Positions 14,218 to 22,808 of a stretch of 48,087 nucleotides of DNA are shown in pieces. The notes under the pieces are model-generated. The model saw nothing but the letters and a program-made list of their open reading frames with translations, did not search any database and was not told where the DNA came from. This DNA is from an uncultured Clostridia bacterium (lineage in GTDB: Bacteria > Bacillota > Clostridia > Christensenellales > Borkfalkiaceae): NCBI GenBank assembly GCA_944367535.1, contig CALVWQ010000015.1, forward strand, positions 1-48,087, read 5' to 3'. The position numbers were made by a program, and so were the translations under genes. How positions within the stretch are numbered: position 1 is the stretch's first letter; each line of letters opens with the position of its first letter.

Positions 14218-15465
14218 TCACTCTTTTATTCTCTGCATTTTCGCGACATAAAAGCCGAGCCCGCCCGAAATATCCGGCAAAAAGGAAAGCGCGCCGTCCG
14301 ATAAGTCGTGAGGCAAAGGGCTGTCTGCCTCGCACATGCGAAACTGCGGGTGAGTATCTAAAAATTCTTTTATGCGCGCCGAATTTTCTCGCGGCAACAA
14401 TGAGCACGTCGAATAATAAAGGAAGCCGCCAACTTTGACATAATCAAAAACCGTGCCGAGAATCGCGGCCTGTTCGGCGCAAAGTCCACTGACGCTCTCG
14501 TAGGTAACGCCGAGTTTTATATCGGGATTATCATTAACGACGCCGAGACCGCTGCAAGGCGCATCGCAGAGCACCGCATCGAAAGCGCAGTGCAGTTCGG
14601 GCTTATATACCTTCGCGTCACAGGTTTCCGCCGAGATATTGTTTCGTCCCATTCTCGTTTTATAACTTTTTATCAGTTCGGTACGGTGCGGATGTATATC
14701 CCAAGACACCACTTCCCTGCATTTAAATGACAGGCGCACACTCTTTCCGCCGGGCGCCGCGCAACAGTCGAGAAGTCTGTCGCACCTCTCCACCGCCTCG
14801 CAGATTGCAACGGAGGGCAGCGCCTGGAAGGTATATACCCCCTTATCGTAGTCGGAGTTTCTTACAAAATTTTTTAGAGAAAACACATTGTAAAAGGGCG
14901 TTTTTACAAAATCGGCGCCTAATTCGGTAAGGTATTTTTCACCGTCTGAATTGTAAAAACACAGAGTCGTCCGCGCATTTTCCGCGGCAAGGATTCTTTC
15001 CGTCCTTTCCGCGCCGTAATAAGCCGCGAGTTCTTCGACCGCGAACAGCGGAAAGGAATATTTTACGGACAAACGTTCAATAAGATTGTCGGGCAAAGGT
15101 ATCTCGGACGAAAAATATTTTCTCAAAAAGGCGTTTACGAATCCGCTCATACCGCCCTTGCCCATTTTTTTCACGAGTTCCACGGCGCTGTCAGACACGG
15201 CATACGGCTTTTTGCCGAGATACTTATAAGCGTACATCGCCGTCTTTAAAATTATGCGCACGGGAAGTTTCGGTGTCTTTTTCGCAATATATTTTATGCA
15301 ATACGAAAGTTCGCCGTCTTTATCCAGCACGCCGTAACACAATTTTACGGTAAACGCACGGTTTTTTTCCTCTATATCCGTATCGGTTATTGCCTGTTTT
15401 ATGAAACTTTTCTCACCGTATACCTTGTAAAGTATGCGGTAAGCGTCGTAAAAGGCGTTTATCAT
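14218..15465 (-). CDS. rsmB: 16S rRNA cytosine-967 C5-methyltransferase RsmB
   Basis: The 415-residue protein combines an N-terminal NusB-like RNA-binding domain (about 1-130) with a C-terminal SAM-dependent methyltransferase fold. The SAM site LLDCCAAPGGKS, then CDAPCSGLGVV with one catalytic cysteine and YYSTCSLLPRENS with the second, are diagnostic of the NOL1/NOP2/Sun family. The start ATG overlaps the fmt stop codon in an ATGA arrangement, so translation is coupled. Confidence 0.95.
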   Translation of the reverse strand: MINAFYDAYRILYKVYGEKSFIKQAITDTDIEEKNRAFTVKLCYGVLDKDGELSYCIKYIAKKTPKLPVRIILKTAMYAYKYLGKKPYAVSDSAVELVKKMGKGGMSGFVNAFLRKYFSSEIPLPDNLIERLSVKYSFPLFAVEELAAYYGAERTERILAAENARTTLCFYNSDGEKYLTELGADFVKTPFYNVFSLKNFVRNSDYDKGVYTFQALPSVAICEAVERCDRLLDCCAAPGGKSVRLSFKCREVVSWDIHPHRTELIKSYKTRMGRNNISAETCDAKVYKPELHCAFDAVLCDAPCSGLGVVNDNPDIKLGVTYESVSGLCAEQAAILGTVFDYVKVGGFLYYSTCSLLPRENSARIKEFLDTHPQFRMCEADSPLPHDLSDGALSFLPDISGGLGFYVAKMQRIKE

Positions 15466-16385
15466 TTACCGAGCACCGTTCCTGCGGGAATTTTGTTGCC
15501 GCGGAGAAACTCCGCGCCGTCCATTACTTTGCCGCCCGCTTTCTGAACGGATAACAGTCTTACTGCGCCGTCCTTACACGCTACCGTGATACCGCCGTCA
15601 ACGGAAATAATTTCCCCGCACGCGCCTTTGCCTTCCGCTTTCAGCGCGCGGTATATTTTAAAAGGCTGCCCGCTCAGGAGCGTAAACGCGACGGGCGAAG
15701 GATTAAAGGCGCGCACCTTATTCACTATAAGTTCCGCCCCGTCCGTAAAATCGATAAAAGCGTCCGCCTTTGAAATCATGCCCGTATGCGTCGCGGCGGA
15801 ATCGTCCTGCGGGGTAAGCGACACATTGCCCGCGGCAATGAGCCTCACGGCTTTTTCGATGCAATCCGCGCCGAGCGCCGACAGTTTTGCAAATACGTCG
15901 CCGCTCGTCTCGTCGTCCCCGATACCGATACTCTCGCTAAACAGTATATCGCCCGTATCCACGCCGACGTCAGTCTTCATTATCGTTATGCCCGTAACCT
16001 TGTCGCCGCAAAGCACTGCGTGCTGCACGGGAGACGCACCCCTGTATTTCGGAAGAAGCGAACCGTGAATATTATATACGCCGAGAGGCGGTATGTCGAG
16101 TATCTCCTCCGAAAGTATCTGTCCGAACGCACAGGTTATCATTAAGTCGGGGCGGAGTTTTCGCATGTCCTCCACGCCTTCTTTCCTTATGCTTTTATAC
16201 TGGTAGACGGGTATGCCCTTGCTTTGGGCAAAGATTTTTACGGGCGGCGGAGTCAGAATCATCTTTCTGCCCGCGGGCTTATCTAAATTGGTAACTACCG
16301 CGACGACTTCCGTCAAAGACAACGAACAAAGCCTTGCAAGCGGAGCAACCGCGAATTCGGGCGTACCCAGAAATACCGTCCTCAA
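15462..16385 (-). CDS. fmt: Methionyl-tRNA formyltransferase
   Basis: The 307-residue enzyme transfers a formyl group from 10-formyl-THF to initiator Met-tRNA. It starts RTVFLGTPEFAV and carries the catalytic signature NIHGSLLPKYRG (N105, H107) and DVGVDTGD, followed by the C-terminal tRNA-binding domain. The start codon is a TTG at 16383-16385 that overlaps the def stop codon (TTGA); GGAGG lies four bases ahead, within the end of def. The formyl donor is made by fhs, also in this window. Confidence 0.95.
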   Translation of the reverse strand: MRTVFLGTPEFAVAPLARLCSLSLTEVVAVVTNLDKPAGRKMILTPPPVKIFAQSKGIPVYQYKSIRKEGVEDMRKLRPDLMITCAFGQILSEEILDIPPLGVYNIHGSLLPKYRGASPVQHAVLCGDKVTGITIMKTDVGVDTGDILFSESIGIGDDETSGDVFAKLSALGADCIEKAVRLIAAGNVSLTPQDDSAATHTGMISKADAFIDFTDGAELIVNKVRAFNPSPVAFTLLSGQPFKIYRALKAEGKGACGEIISVDGGITVACKDGAVRLLSVQKAGGKVMDGAEFLRGNKIPAGTVLGK

Positions 16386-16840
16386 TTCTCCTCCTCCCCG
16401 ACCGACTTTGCCTTGTCGACGTAAAGAATACCGTCTAAATGGTCGTACTCATGACAGAACGCGCGCGCGAGAAAACCCGATGCCTTGACCGTGAAAGGTT
16501 TGCCGTATCTGTCCTGCGCCTTGACGGTTATTTTCATGGGACGTTCGACGACCCCCTGCTTTCCGCGCACGGAAAGACATGCCTCTTCGCCCACCTGTCT
16601 GCCTTTTGTGTCGGTGATGACGGGATTGACGCATTCAAAATATTTATCTTCCGCGCTCACTATAAATATGCGGCGCAGAACGCCAATCTGAGGCGCGGCG
16701 AGCCCCGCGCCGTCAGCCTTGAAAAGCGTATCGCGCATATCGTCGATAAGAGTATGCGTTTTTTCGCCGAAATCGGTGACGGGAAAACTTTTTTTACGGA
16801 GAGTTTCGTCTCCTATCTGAATTATGTTTCTGATTGCCAT
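16382..16840 (-). CDS. def: Peptide deformylase
   Basis: This 152-residue metalloenzyme removes the formyl group from nascent proteins. All three motifs are present: GAGLAAPQIG (44-53), EACLS (86-90, where EGCLS is usual) with the metal-binding cysteine, and HEYDH (130-134) with the two histidines and the catalytic glutamate. The start is the ATG at 16838-16840, five bases after AAGGAG. Five more in-frame codons upstream can be read, but they sit on the ribosome-binding site. It overlaps fmt by four bases. Confidence 0.95.
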   Translation of the reverse strand: MAIRNIIQIGDETLRKKSFPVTDFGEKTHTLIDDMRDTLFKADGAGLAAPQIGVLRRIFIVSAEDKYFECVNPVITDTKGRQVGEEACLSVRGKQGVVERPMKITVKAQDRYGKPFTVKASGFLARAFCHEYDHLDGILYVDKAKSVGEEEN

Positions 16841-16851
16841 TTTATCTCCTT

Positions 16852-19047
16852 TCAAACAAGGTTGTTCGGATTAATTTCTATATGTACGCCGACCTTACCG
16901 CTGTTATATTTTTCCGCCGTTTTTCCCGCTTTTCTTATTATATCGGGAGAACCGTAAACGCGCATAAGCACCTGATAACGGAATTTGCCCTGCAATTTTT
17001 TTAACGGCGCTTTCATGCACCCGAAAAAAGCGAAAGCACTGCGGTTTTGTTTATAAATCGCGTTCATGTCTTCATATACCGATTTCGTAACGCCGACCGT
17101 TGTTTCCTCGTCCTCTCCCGACACGAGCAATCTGACTATCGAAGTATAAGGCGGAAAACCCGTAGCCTTACGTATAGATATTTCGTGTTCGAAAAAGCCC
17201 TTGTAGTCATAGTTTATCGCGCGCCGCAAAACGGCGTTTTCTGGCGAATAGGTTTGCAGCACCACTTTCCCCGCCACGTCCGCCCTGCCGCTTCTTCCTG
17301 CGACCTGAGTTATAAGCTGAAAAGTCCTTTCATTGCTCCTGTAATCCGAAAAATGCAGGCTCATATCGGCGTCCAGAATCCCCACGAGCGTTACAAAGGG
17401 AAAATCGTGCCCCTTCGCTATCATCTGCGTGCCAACGAGGATATCGGCTTTTCTCGCTGAAAATTCCGCAAGTATTTTGAGGTGTCCCTCCTTGTTGCGG
17501 GTAGTGTCCCTGTCCATTCTGAGGATTCGCGCAGACGGAAAAAGTTTTTTGAGTTCCAGAACGACACGCTCTGTGCCGAACCCGCCGTAACGGATATAAG
17601 GACTTCCGCATTCCGTGCATGCGGTTATCATTTTATATTTAGCGCCGCAGTAATGACAAAGAAGCGACTCGTCCTCTTTATGATAAGTAAGCGAAACGTC
17701 GCAGGAAGCGCATTTCTGAACATGCCCGCATTCGGTGCATATAACCGATTTGGAATAACCGCGCTGATTGAGAAAAATTATCGCCTGATTGCCGCTTTCG
17801 AGACATTTCGACAACTCGTTTTTGAGAGCGGCGGAAAACGGCGAATTGTTGCCGCGCCTTATTTCGGCGCGCATATCCGCTATTTCCACATCCGGAAGAG
17901 GCTTTTTGTTTATTCTTTCGGGAAGTTCAGCGAGGTTATATTCGCCCTCCGTCGCTTTTAAATAACTTTCCGTGGAAGGAGTGGCGCTCCCGAGAACGAG
18001 TTTTGCGCCGTAATGCGCCGCGCGGCGCGCGGCGATTTCTGCCGTAACGTAACGCGGCGAGGATTCGCTCACATAACTGCCGTCGTGCTCCTCGTCGATT
18101 ATGATTATGCCTATATCTGTCAGCGGCGCGAATATCGCGCTTCTCGCTCCTATCGCAATGACCGCCTCACCGTTGCGGAGCCGCCACCACTCGTCGAATC
18201 TTTCGCCTGCGGAAAGTCCGCTGTGAAGAATTGCCGCCGAATCCCCGAAACGGGCGCGAAGTTGCTTTAACATCTGCGGCGTCAGGGATATTTCAGGCAC
18301 GAGCATAATTGCCGTCTTATTGCGCGCAATCGCGCGGTTTATGAGTTCGAGATATACTTCCGTCTTGCCCGAGCCCGTAACTCCGAAAAGGAGCGTCGTC
18401 TGTTTTTCTGTTTTTTCAATGCTCTCGACTGCCGCACGTTGAGCGGCGGTAAGCGAAACTTTTTTGTTTTCGGCATTAAGCCCGAGATACGGGGAACGGA
18501 GGCGTTTTTCCTCGGAGAAAACGACAAATCCTTTGTCCGCCGCCGCGCGCACCGCGCCCGCGCCGAATTCGGAATTGAGCCATGCCGCTTCCGTTTGCCC
18601 GTTCTCCTGCAAAAAATACAGAAGATCCCGCTGTTTTACCGCGGTCTTACGAAGCGTCGGTGCGACGGCGTCCGCGTCAACGCCGTCCGCGAGCCTTGCA
18701 TATTCGACAAGCCGCTCCTTTACTTTTCCCCTGCGCATTTCCACAGGGAGAAACAACCTCAACGCGGCGGCGCGCGTAACGAAACAAGTATCCGCGACGT
18801 ATTCCGAAAGTTTTAATGTTTCGGGCGTAAGAGCGGGCGTTTCTTCGAGAAGCCTTATTATTTTTTTGATTTTTTCGGGCGGGAATTCGCTTTTTTCTTT
18901 TACTTTTATAACGATACCCTCTACGGTATACTTAGAGAAAGGCACGACGACACGACTGCCGGGCACAATCCCGCAGTCATCGAAAGAGTACTCGAAAATC
19001 CTGTCGACGTCAGAATGCGAAATATCGACTATAACTTCGGCAAACAC
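16852..19047 (-). CDS. priA: Primosomal replication-restart helicase PriA
   Basis: The 731-residue superfamily-2 helicase reloads the replisome at stalled forks. Features in order: an N-terminal 3'-DNA-binding domain, Walker A LFGVTGSGKTEVYL, Walker B IIIDEEHDGSY, a zinc region with four CxxC pairs (CTECGHVQKCASC ... CHYCGAKY ... CTECGS), then helicase motifs QMIAKGHDFPFVTLVGI and LITQVAGRSGRAD, and a C-terminal domain. The start codon is GTG at 19045-19047 with GGGAG six bases upstream. coaBC, which lies before priA in Bacillus, is absent. Confidence 0.95.
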   Translation of the reverse strand: MFAEVIVDISHSDVDRIFEYSFDDCGIVPGSRVVVPFSKYTVEGIVIKVKEKSEFPPEKIKKIIRLLEETPALTPETLKLSEYVADTCFVTRAAALRLFLPVEMRRGKVKERLVEYARLADGVDADAVAPTLRKTAVKQRDLLYFLQENGQTEAAWLNSEFGAGAVRAAADKGFVVFSEEKRLRSPYLGLNAENKKVSLTAAQRAAVESIEKTEKQTTLLFGVTGSGKTEVYLELINRAIARNKTAIMLVPEISLTPQMLKQLRARFGDSAAILHSGLSAGERFDEWWRLRNGEAVIAIGARSAIFAPLTDIGIIIIDEEHDGSYVSESSPRYVTAEIAARRAAHYGAKLVLGSATPSTESYLKATEGEYNLAELPERINKKPLPDVEIADMRAEIRRGNNSPFSAALKNELSKCLESGNQAIIFLNQRGYSKSVICTECGHVQKCASCDVSLTYHKEDESLLCHYCGAKYKMITACTECGSPYIRYGGFGTERVVLELKKLFPSARILRMDRDTTRNKEGHLKILAEFSARKADILVGTQMIAKGHDFPFVTLVGILDADMSLHFSDYRSNERTFQLITQVAGRSGRADVAGKVVLQTYSPENAVLRRAINYDYKGFFEHEISIRKATGFPPYTSIVRLLVSGEDEETTVGVTKSVYEDMNAIYKQNRSAFAFFGCMKAPLKKLQGKFRYQVLMRVYGSPDIIRKAGKTAEKYNSGKVGVHIEINPNNLV

Positions 19048-19112
19048 CTTTTTCTCCCGTAAACGCGAGCACTCTCAGGACCTAACCGTCCGAGCCCCGC
19101 CCACAAAAACGC

Positions 19113-19146
19113 AAACGCGTTCACAAGCTGTCTTATGAACGCGTTT
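19113..19146. repeat. Inverted repeat between rpoZ and priA
   Basis: AAACGCGTTC (19113-19122) pairs with GAACGCGTTT (19137-19146) across a 14-base loop. It lies in the 103-base gap, the largest within this otherwise tightly packed gene run. No T tract follows, so it may be an RNA processing or stability element rather than a terminator. Confidence 0.5.
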
Positions 19147-19150
19147 ACCG

Positions 19151-19354
19151 TCAATCGTCTGTGGCTATCAGTTTGCCGTCGTAAATTTCCTGAGCCGCGA
19201 CCGAAAGAGGTTTCTCGCCGCCGGGAAGTTCTGTAAGACCCTGATTCTGTGCCTGTTCCATTAACTGTCTCGCGCGTTTGCTCGCAAGGACGCAAAGCGC
19301 GTATTTTGATTTTACTTTCGACGCAAGTTCGTCAATCGGAGGTTTATGTATCAT
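19151..19354 (-). CDS. rpoZ: RNA polymerase omega subunit
   Basis: This 67-residue protein matches omega: SKYALCVLASKRARQLMEQA contains the conserved helix that clamps the C-terminus of beta-prime, and KPLSVAAQEIYDGKL is the usual end. It aids RNA polymerase assembly. AAGGAG lies before the ATG and gmk is 23 bases upstream, the usual Firmicutes arrangement. Confidence 0.93.
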   Translation of the reverse strand: MIHKPPIDELASKVKSKYALCVLASKRARQLMEQAQNQGLTELPGGEKPLSVAAQEIYDGKLIATDD

Positions 19355-19377
19355 ATATCTTCTCCTTTTAAGATTTT

Positions 19378-19938
19378 TTAATTTTTCCGCGATTTTTCTT
19401 CGTTTATAATTTCCGTAAGCCTTTCGACCGTCGTTTCGAGGTCATCGTTGACAACCGAATAGTCGTACAGGCTTTGTTTTCCCAGTTCGTAACTTATCCG
19501 CTTCATTCTCAGTTCGATTTTGTCTTCGGTTTCGGTATTGCGCTTAATAAGCCTTTTTCTCACTTCTTCGAGAGACGGAGGCACAATCATCACGAGTATC
19601 GCCTGCGGATAAGTCTTTTTGACGTTGAGCCCGCCGTTTACGTCGATTTCGAGAATCACGTCTTTTTGTTTGAGTTGCTTTTCCACGAAGTCTTTCGGCG
19701 TGCCGTAAAAATTCTCAAAATGTTCGGAATACTCCAAAAAACCGTTTTCTTTGACTCGCCTTAAAAACTCGTCGCGGCTTATAAAGAAATATTCTCGTCC
19801 GTCTACCTCGCCAGTACGCGGCGCACGGGTAGTACACGATACGGAAAGCGCGTATCCGTTTCTCTCGGTTAGAATTTTGGCTATTGTACCTTTTCCCACT
19901 CCGGAAGGTCCCGAAATCACGACAAGAACGTTTCTCAT
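19378..19938 (-). CDS. gmk: Guanylate kinase
   Basis: The 186-residue enzyme phosphorylates GMP to GDP with ATP. It has the P-loop SGPSGVGKGT (9-18), the GMP-binding SCTTRAPRTGEVDGREYFF, and the lid and LEIDVNGG regions. GGAG lies four bases before the ATG. Only one base separates its ATG from the yicC stop codon. remA, which stands between these genes in Bacillus, is missing. Confidence 0.95.
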   Translation of the reverse strand: MRNVLVVISGPSGVGKGTIAKILTERNGYALSVSCTTRAPRTGEVDGREYFFISRDEFLRRVKENGFLEYSEHFENFYGTPKDFVEKQLKQKDVILEIDVNGGLNVKKTYPQAILVMIVPPSLEEVRKRLIKRNTETEDKIELRMKRISYELGKQSLYDYSVVNDDLETTVERLTEIINEEKSRKN

Positions 19939-19939
19939 A

Positions 19940-20809
19940 TCACTCCAAGTTCTGTACCTGTTCTCTGACCTTTTCTATCTCGTTTTTAAGCGAGAGCGCA
20001 AGCGAAGTAACCTCTATGTCGTTTGACTTGCTGCAAACGGTGTTTGCTTCTCTGTTGAATTCCTGCATTAAAAAATCGAGTTTTTTCCCGGCGCCTTCCG
20101 TAAGAACTATTTTACGAAACTGAGCGATATGAGAAGAAAGTCTCGTGAGTTCTTCGTCTATATTTACCCTGTCTGTGTAAAACGCCACTTCCGAAAGGAG
20201 CCTCGCCTCGTCATAATTGACGCCCGCAAGCGCCTCTTCTATTCTCGCGCGCAGTTTTTCCTTGTATTCTGTCGCGACGAGCGGGGCGCGGAGTTTAATC
20301 GCCGCGGCGATACGTTCTATTTCAGACATTCGTCCGAGCATATCCGCGACAAGTTTTTCGCCTTCCGTTCTGCGCATCGCGTTTAATTTTTCGCACGCTT
20401 CTTTAACCGTTTCGAGCAATCTTTCGGACAGCCCCTCGACGTCCGTAGCCGAGTTATCTATAATGACCTCGGGCATTTTCATGATGACGGAAACGGTGCA
20501 GTCGTTTTGCACGCCGAGTTTTTCGGATATTTTCTTTGCGGCAAGAGCATACTGCTCTGCACGTTCGAGATTAACGTCTATCGACGCCGAGTTTTCCGTC
20601 GAATCGGTAAAATTCAGGAACAAATCGACCCTGCCTCTCGACACATACTGCGAAACGGTCTTGCGAATCTTGTCCTCCAAAGAAATAAAGGCGCGAGGAG
20701 TCTTGGCGTTAAAATCGAAGTTACGGTTATTAACCGTCCTGATTTCGACCGTCAGGGCAATTCCTTCCTCCGCATATTCCGCTTTTCCGTATCCCGTCAT
20801 ACTGAGCAT
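19940..20809 (-). CDS. yicC: YicC-family endoribonuclease
   Basis: The 289-residue protein starts MLSMTGYGKAEY, the family signature, then the conserved EIRTVNNRNFDF and a C-terminal part with KKLDFLMQEFNREANTVCSKS. Members have been reported to be RNA endonucleases acting on small RNAs in E. coli. The first ATG is chosen because GGAG lies nine bases ahead of it. It has its own promoter, overlapping the end of ligA, and opens the gmk-to-rpe gene run. Confidence 0.93.
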   Translation of the reverse strand: MLSMTGYGKAEYAEEGIALTVEIRTVNNRNFDFNAKTPRAFISLEDKIRKTVSQYVSRGRVDLFLNFTDSTENSASIDVNLERAEQYALAAKKISEKLGVQNDCTVSVIMKMPEVIIDNSATDVEGLSERLLETVKEACEKLNAMRRTEGEKLVADMLGRMSEIERIAAAIKLRAPLVATEYKEKLRARIEEALAGVNYDEARLLSEVAFYTDRVNIDEELTRLSSHIAQFRKIVLTEGAGKKLDFLMQEFNREANTVCSKSNDIEVTSLALSLKNEIEKVREQVQNLE

Positions 20810-20836
20810 AGCGATTTTCTCCGTAGTATTTGAAAT

Positions 20837-20865
20837 ATTTTATCACAAAAACAAATAATTATCAA
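20837..20865 (-). promoter_or_regulatory. Promoter of yicC and the downstream operon
   Basis: TTGATA (20860-20865) and TAAAAT (20837-20842) lie 17 bases apart on the minus strand; the -35 overlaps the ligA stop codon. The predicted leader is about 20 bases and includes GGAG. Confidence 0.7.
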
Positions 20866-22808
20866 CTTTTTATAAGCGATTTAAATGTTTCTTCGTCAAT
20901 TATTTTTATTCCGAGCGCACGCGCCTTGTCGAGTTTGCTGCCCGCGTTTTCGCCGGCGAGAACGAGAGTCGTGAGTTTAGAAACGGAAGAAACGACCTCT
21001 CCTCCCTCCGCCTCTATAATTTTGGACGCCTCATCCCGTTTATAATCGGACAGCGTACCCGTCAGCACGACTTTTTCGCCCGCAAACGCTCCGTTTTTAT
21101 TTGCGGCGCGCTCCGCTTCGGGACGGACGCCCGCCGCAAAAAGTTTATTGATTTCCGAAACGTTGTCTTCGTCGGCAAAATAAGTAACGATGCTGTCGGC
21201 GACTATTTCACCCACGTCGTCCATTTCCGTGAGGCTTTCTCTTGTAGCCGCCATGAGATTTCCCACGTCGCCGAACCTTTCCGCGAGGTCTTTCGCGGTC
21301 TTTTTCCCCACGTTGTCTATACCGAGCGCATAGATAAATCCCGAAAGAGGCGCGTTTTTGCTCTTTTCGACAGCCCTTAAAAGATTTTCGGCTTTCGTGT
21401 CCTGAAAACCGTCGAGAGACAGCAGTTTTTGTTTGTCGAGCGCATACAGATCGGAAAAATTTTTCACGCCCGCTTTTTTAATCAGGAGTTTTGCGGTCTC
21501 CGCCGAAAATCCCTCAATGTTCATGCCGTTTTTGCATGCGAAATTAGCGAGTTTCGCGGCCACCCTCGGGAAACATTCTTTATTGGGACAAAACAGATTT
21601 GCGCCCGTCTCAACGAGCGGAGTATGGCAATAGGGACACTTTTCCGGCTTTAAAACGTCTTTTGAGTCGGGCGGAATCTCCGTGCTCCCGAGAATTTCGG
21701 GAATTACCTCGTTGCTGCGTCTTATCAGTACCCGCGCGCCTACTTTGACTTTTTTACGCGTAAGATCGCCGTAATTATTTAAAGTCGCCTTGCTTACCGT
21801 CGCCCCCGCGAGTTCGACGGGCTCGACGATGCCGAGCGGAGTAAGTTTTCCGGTCCTGCCCACCTGCCACCTGACATCCTTTAATATCGTAGTAACTTCT
21901 TCCGCTTCGAATTTAAAAGCTATCGCCCAGCGAGGAAACTTATCTGTAAAGCCGAGTTTTTTTCTCACCTCGAAATCATCTACTTTAACAACCGCTCCGT
22001 CGGTCAGATAGTCCAAATCGCCGCGCGTTTCGCGCACCTCCTCGATTGCAGCCATAACCTCTTTCAATCCCTTGCAGACGCGGAGAAAAGGGTGTACCTT
22101 GAATCCGTTGTTTTTCAAAAATTCCACACATTCGCGCTGCCCCGAGAGCGCGCCGTCAGACATATAATTTACGTTGTAAAAAAGTATCTCAACACGCCGC
22201 TTTTCGGTAACTTTCGGATCGAGATTTCTTATCGCCCCCGCGACCGCGTTTCTTGCATTTTTAAGCGGCTCTTCCGCCGTGCGGTTATATTCTTCGAGAG
22301 CCGAAAGCCTGATGACCGCCTCGCCTTGCACTTCGAGAGTCCCTTCGTAATCTATCGTCATGGGAAAACTTCTGACGGTCATGACCTGCGCCGTAACGTC
22401 CTCTCCCTCGACGCCGTTGCCGCGCGTTGTCGCGCGCTCAAACCTGCCTTTGTCGTAAGTAAGGCAGATAGTAAGTCCGTCGAACTTATACTCGACGGTG
22501 TAAATCATATCAGTACCCGTCGGGTCTATTCTCTTGTCGAACGCGGCGAGCCCTTCTTCGTCCGTTGCCTTGTCGAGAGAGTAAAGTCTTTCAATATGCC
22601 TGTGCTTTTTAAATGCCGATATCGGTTCTCCCCCCACTCTCTTCGTGGGCGAATCGAACAGCACTACCCCCGTCTGTTTTTCAAGCCTTACGAGTTCGTC
22701 GTACTTTTCGTCGTATTCCTTGTCCGACACAGTGGGGTTATCTAGCACATAGTATTCGTAAGCATATTTATTAAGTATCTCCACGAGCGCGCGCATTCTG
22801 TCTGTCAT
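20862..22808 (-). CDS. ligA: NAD-dependent DNA ligase
   Basis: The 648-residue enzyme seals nicks in replication and repair. An N-terminal Ia domain (YEYYVLDNPTVSDKEYD) is followed by the adenylation domain with catalytic lysine K108 in EYKFDGLT, an OB fold, a four-cysteine zinc finger (CPYC ... CPNKEC), a helix-hairpin-helix domain (about 430-570) and a C-terminal BRCT domain (GEKVVLTGTL onward). Slightly shorter than typical (about 670) but complete. Its ATG overlaps the pcrA stop codon (ATGA). Confidence 0.96.
   Translation of the reverse strand: MTDRMRALVEILNKYAYEYYVLDNPTVSDKEYDEKYDELVRLEKQTGVVLFDSPTKRVGGEPISAFKKHRHIERLYSLDKATDEEGLAAFDKRIDPTGTDMIYTVEYKFDGLTICLTYDKGRFERATTRGNGVEGEDVTAQVMTVRSFPMTIDYEGTLEVQGEAVIRLSALEEYNRTAEEPLKNARNAVAGAIRNLDPKVTEKRRVEILFYNVNYMSDGALSGQRECVEFLKNNGFKVHPFLRVCKGLKEVMAAIEEVRETRGDLDYLTDGAVVKVDDFEVRKKLGFTDKFPRWAIAFKFEAEEVTTILKDVRWQVGRTGKLTPLGIVEPVELAGATVSKATLNNYGDLTRKKVKVGARVLIRRSNEVIPEILGSTEIPPDSKDVLKPEKCPYCHTPLVETGANLFCPNKECFPRVAAKLANFACKNGMNIEGFSAETAKLLIKKAGVKNFSDLYALDKQKLLSLDGFQDTKAENLLRAVEKSKNAPLSGFIYALGIDNVGKKTAKDLAERFGDVGNLMAATRESLTEMDDVGEIVADSIVTYFADEDNVSEINKLFAAGVRPEAERAANKNGAFAGEKVVLTGTLSDYKRDEASKIIEAEGGEVVSSVSKLTTLVLAGENAGSKLDKARALGIKIIDEETFKSLIKS

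Noticed and set aside
19029-19295. 88-codon minus-strand frame overlapping rpoZ and the gap before priA
   Set aside because: It is out of frame with rpoZ over most of its length and has no family resemblance.
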